A stretch of DNA of 43,287 nt from the NCBI GenBank assembly GCA_021775495.1, contig JAJFHT010000144.1, forward strand, positions 1 through 43,287. Direction: 5' to 3'. The notes under the pieces are model-generated. The model searched no databases. It was not told the DNA's origin and was given only the letters and a program-made list of their open reading frames with translations. The DNA is from Hyphomicrobiales bacterium. GTDB lineage: Bacteria > Pseudomonadota > Alphaproteobacteria > Rhizobiales > Rhizobiaceae. Below, piece by piece: positions 42,341 to 43,287 of this stretch. The stretch's first letter is position 1, and each line of letters begins with the position of its first letter. The translations under genes and the position numbers were made by a program.

Positions 42341-42796
42341 TCAACCCGGTCCGGGTTTCCACTCATCTGGCGCCATCTCAAATCCGGAGAATTCGAATCC
42401 TGGTGCCACCGTGCATCCGACCAGTGTCCAGTCTCCGAGGCTTTGGGCGGATTGCCAGCATCCTTGCGGCACCACGATCTGCGGCCGCTCACCGTCTTCC
42501 AGTCCGGTTCCCAGTACAAGCGTTTCAGAGGTCGTACCGTCCTTGCTCAACTGCAGTTGCAATGGTGCTCCCGCGTACCAGTGCCAGATTTCCGCAGCAT
42601 CGACCCGGTGCCAGTGCGAGCAGTCGCCGCGCTCCAGAAGATAGTAGATGGCCGTGCCGGCGGAACGTCCATTGGTTTCGCGGCTGTCCCGGAAGGTTTC
42701 GCTATAATAGCCGCCTTCCGGGTGCGGCTTCATATCCAGCAGATCAATGATCTGGCCGGCTGAAGAGCGCTGCGATGTGCTGGATTGATCTGACAT
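42341..42796 (-). CDS. DUF985 cupin-fold protein
   Basis: A 151-residue cupin of the DUF985 (YML079w-like) family. Family marks are DLLDMKPHPEGGYYSETF, TAIYYLLERGDCSHWHRVDAAEIWHWYAGAP and the late WTLVGCTVAPGFEFSGFE, each conserved. The biochemical function of the family is not settled; the fold resembles dTDP-sugar epimerases. The stop is 12 bases from the CoA ligase stop on the other strand. The next leftward gene upstream is usg, about 87 bases away. Confidence 0.88.
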   Translation of the reverse strand: MSDQSSTSQRSSAGQIIDLLDMKPHPEGGYYSETFRDSRETNGRSAGTAIYYLLERGDCSHWHRVDAAEIWHWYAGAPLQLQLSKDGTTSETLVLGTGLEDGERPQIVVPQGCWQSAQSLGDWTLVGCTVAPGFEFSGFEMAPDEWKPGPG

Positions 42797-42882
42797 GCCG
42801 CCTCGATTCGGGCCGTGTTTCAGGAACCTTATTGAAAACCGTCACGTCTGCCAAAGCGGCGTGCGGAAATCCCGGCCGGTCG

Positions 42883-43152
42883 TCAGTGCAGCACGATTTC
42901 GCCTTTGCAGTTGGTCCATTCACCTGGCTTGATCAGGCGGTTGTGGGTGTATTGAACCGAATGCAGCGGGCCATCGAGCTCGCGCTCCCAGAAATCAAGA
43001 AATTTGAACAGGTTCGGAAAGTCCGGCGCTACGTCATAGTCCTGCCAGACATAACTCTGAATCAGCTTGGTGAAATCCGGCAGTCGGTAGAAAATTTGTG
43101 CCGTTGTAAGGCCGTGGCCGGACAGCATCAGTTCCATTTCCGTTTTCTGCAT
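42883..43152 (-). CDS. usg: Usg family protein
   Basis: An 89-residue protein of the alphaproteobacterial Usg family, first noted near trp genes. The characteristic core is GLTTAQIFYRLPDF, YVWQDYDVAPDFPNLFKFLDFWERELDGPLHSV split across residues 34-65, and a terminal GEIVLH. Its function is unknown. GAGGAA precedes the ATG on the reverse strand. A CIRCE element lies about 95 bases upstream, more likely serving a rightward gene outside the window than usg itself. Confidence 0.9.
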   Translation of the reverse strand: MQKTEMELMLSGHGLTTAQIFYRLPDFTKLIQSYVWQDYDVAPDFPNLFKFLDFWERELDGPLHSVQYTHNRLIKPGEWTNCKGEIVLH

Positions 43153-43246
43153 CGTCGTTCCTCATATGGTGTCCCATGGAAATTCTGATACGCAACTACA
43201 GAAATAACAAGATGAATGGTCAGGATTAACAAATGTTTTCAATAAA

Positions 43247-43273
43247 TTAGCACTCATTTGATGTGAGTGCTGA
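43247..43273. promoter_or_regulatory. CIRCE element (HrcA operator)
   Basis: TTAGCACTC, nine bases, then GAGTGCTGA: the CIRCE consensus with one mismatch in the last arm. HrcA binds such sites to repress groESL or hrcA-class operons. The right side of the window ends 14 bases later, so the expected chaperone gene (probably groES) lies beyond it. Confidence 0.92.
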
Positions 43274-43287
43274 TTTCGTCGCGGCCA

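Overview
The window looks like a chromosomal stretch of an alphaproteobacterium, probably of the Hyphomicrobiales (Rhizobiales). Supporting signs are moderate-to-high GC, a Usg-family gene next to a CIRCE heat-shock operator at the right edge, and many ABC importers and aromatic-catabolism families. It holds about 40 protein genes. I see no rRNA, tRNA, insertion sequence or CRISPR array. No gene-free stretch exceeds 300 bases.

Region 1 (1-16.9 kb) is an oxidative catabolic locus. A flavin reductase of the ferredoxin/rubredoxin-reductase type runs off the left edge, followed by a small recombinase-like HTH protein and a class A flavin monooxygenase. A long rightward operon then encodes a NitT/TauT-type importer (ATPase, binding protein, permease), a cupin, a Rieske oxygenase, an SDR, an alpha/beta hydrolase fused in frame to an IclR regulator, a VOC extradiol-type dioxygenase, a second SDR with altered active-site residues, a thiamine-diphosphate enzyme, an aspartate-dehydrogenase homologue, an aldehyde dehydrogenase, a second flavin monooxygenase and a pentapeptide-repeat protein. 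Many joints are four-base start/stop overlaps. The logic reads as uptake, ring hydroxylation, dehydrogenation, ring cleavage, C-C hydrolysis, 2-oxoacid decarboxylation and aldehyde oxidation. The substrate cannot be named from sequence. Two divergent promoter regions (near 993 and 2614) share a repeat pattern with identical spacing, a good candidate operator for the IclR domain.

Region 2 (16.9-30.5 kb) is mixed. It contains a DUF72 protein, an HMG-CoA-lyase-like enzyme lacking the catalytic Cys, a secreted small protein with a cystine-knot-like Cys pattern, a 2-hydroxyacid dehydrogenase, an FAH-family hydrolase with an export signal, a membrane di-iron desaturase, a fasciclin protein, a DAO-family flavoprotein, and a leftward three-gene operon for a 2-oxoacid:ferredoxin oxidoreductase with a GltD-like flavin/iron-sulfur partner. 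A TIM-barrel amidohydrolase follows.

Region 3 (30.5-42.3 kb) looks like an amide uptake and assimilation system. It has a MarR regulator, an AmiC-like binding protein with no export signal, an SPFH/flotillin-like membrane protein, a Tat-exported binding protein, LivH/LivM permeases, a LivG ATPase, an 810-residue protein that fuses a LivF ATPase to an amidase, and an acyl-CoA synthetase. The implied route is import of an amide, hydrolysis at the importer's cytoplasmic face, and CoA activation of the acid. The LivF-amidase fusion is the most striking object in the window; the hydrolase-IclR fusion is second.

The right edge (42.3-43.3 kb) holds a DUF985 cupin, Usg, and a CIRCE element that probably drives a chaperone operon beyond the window.
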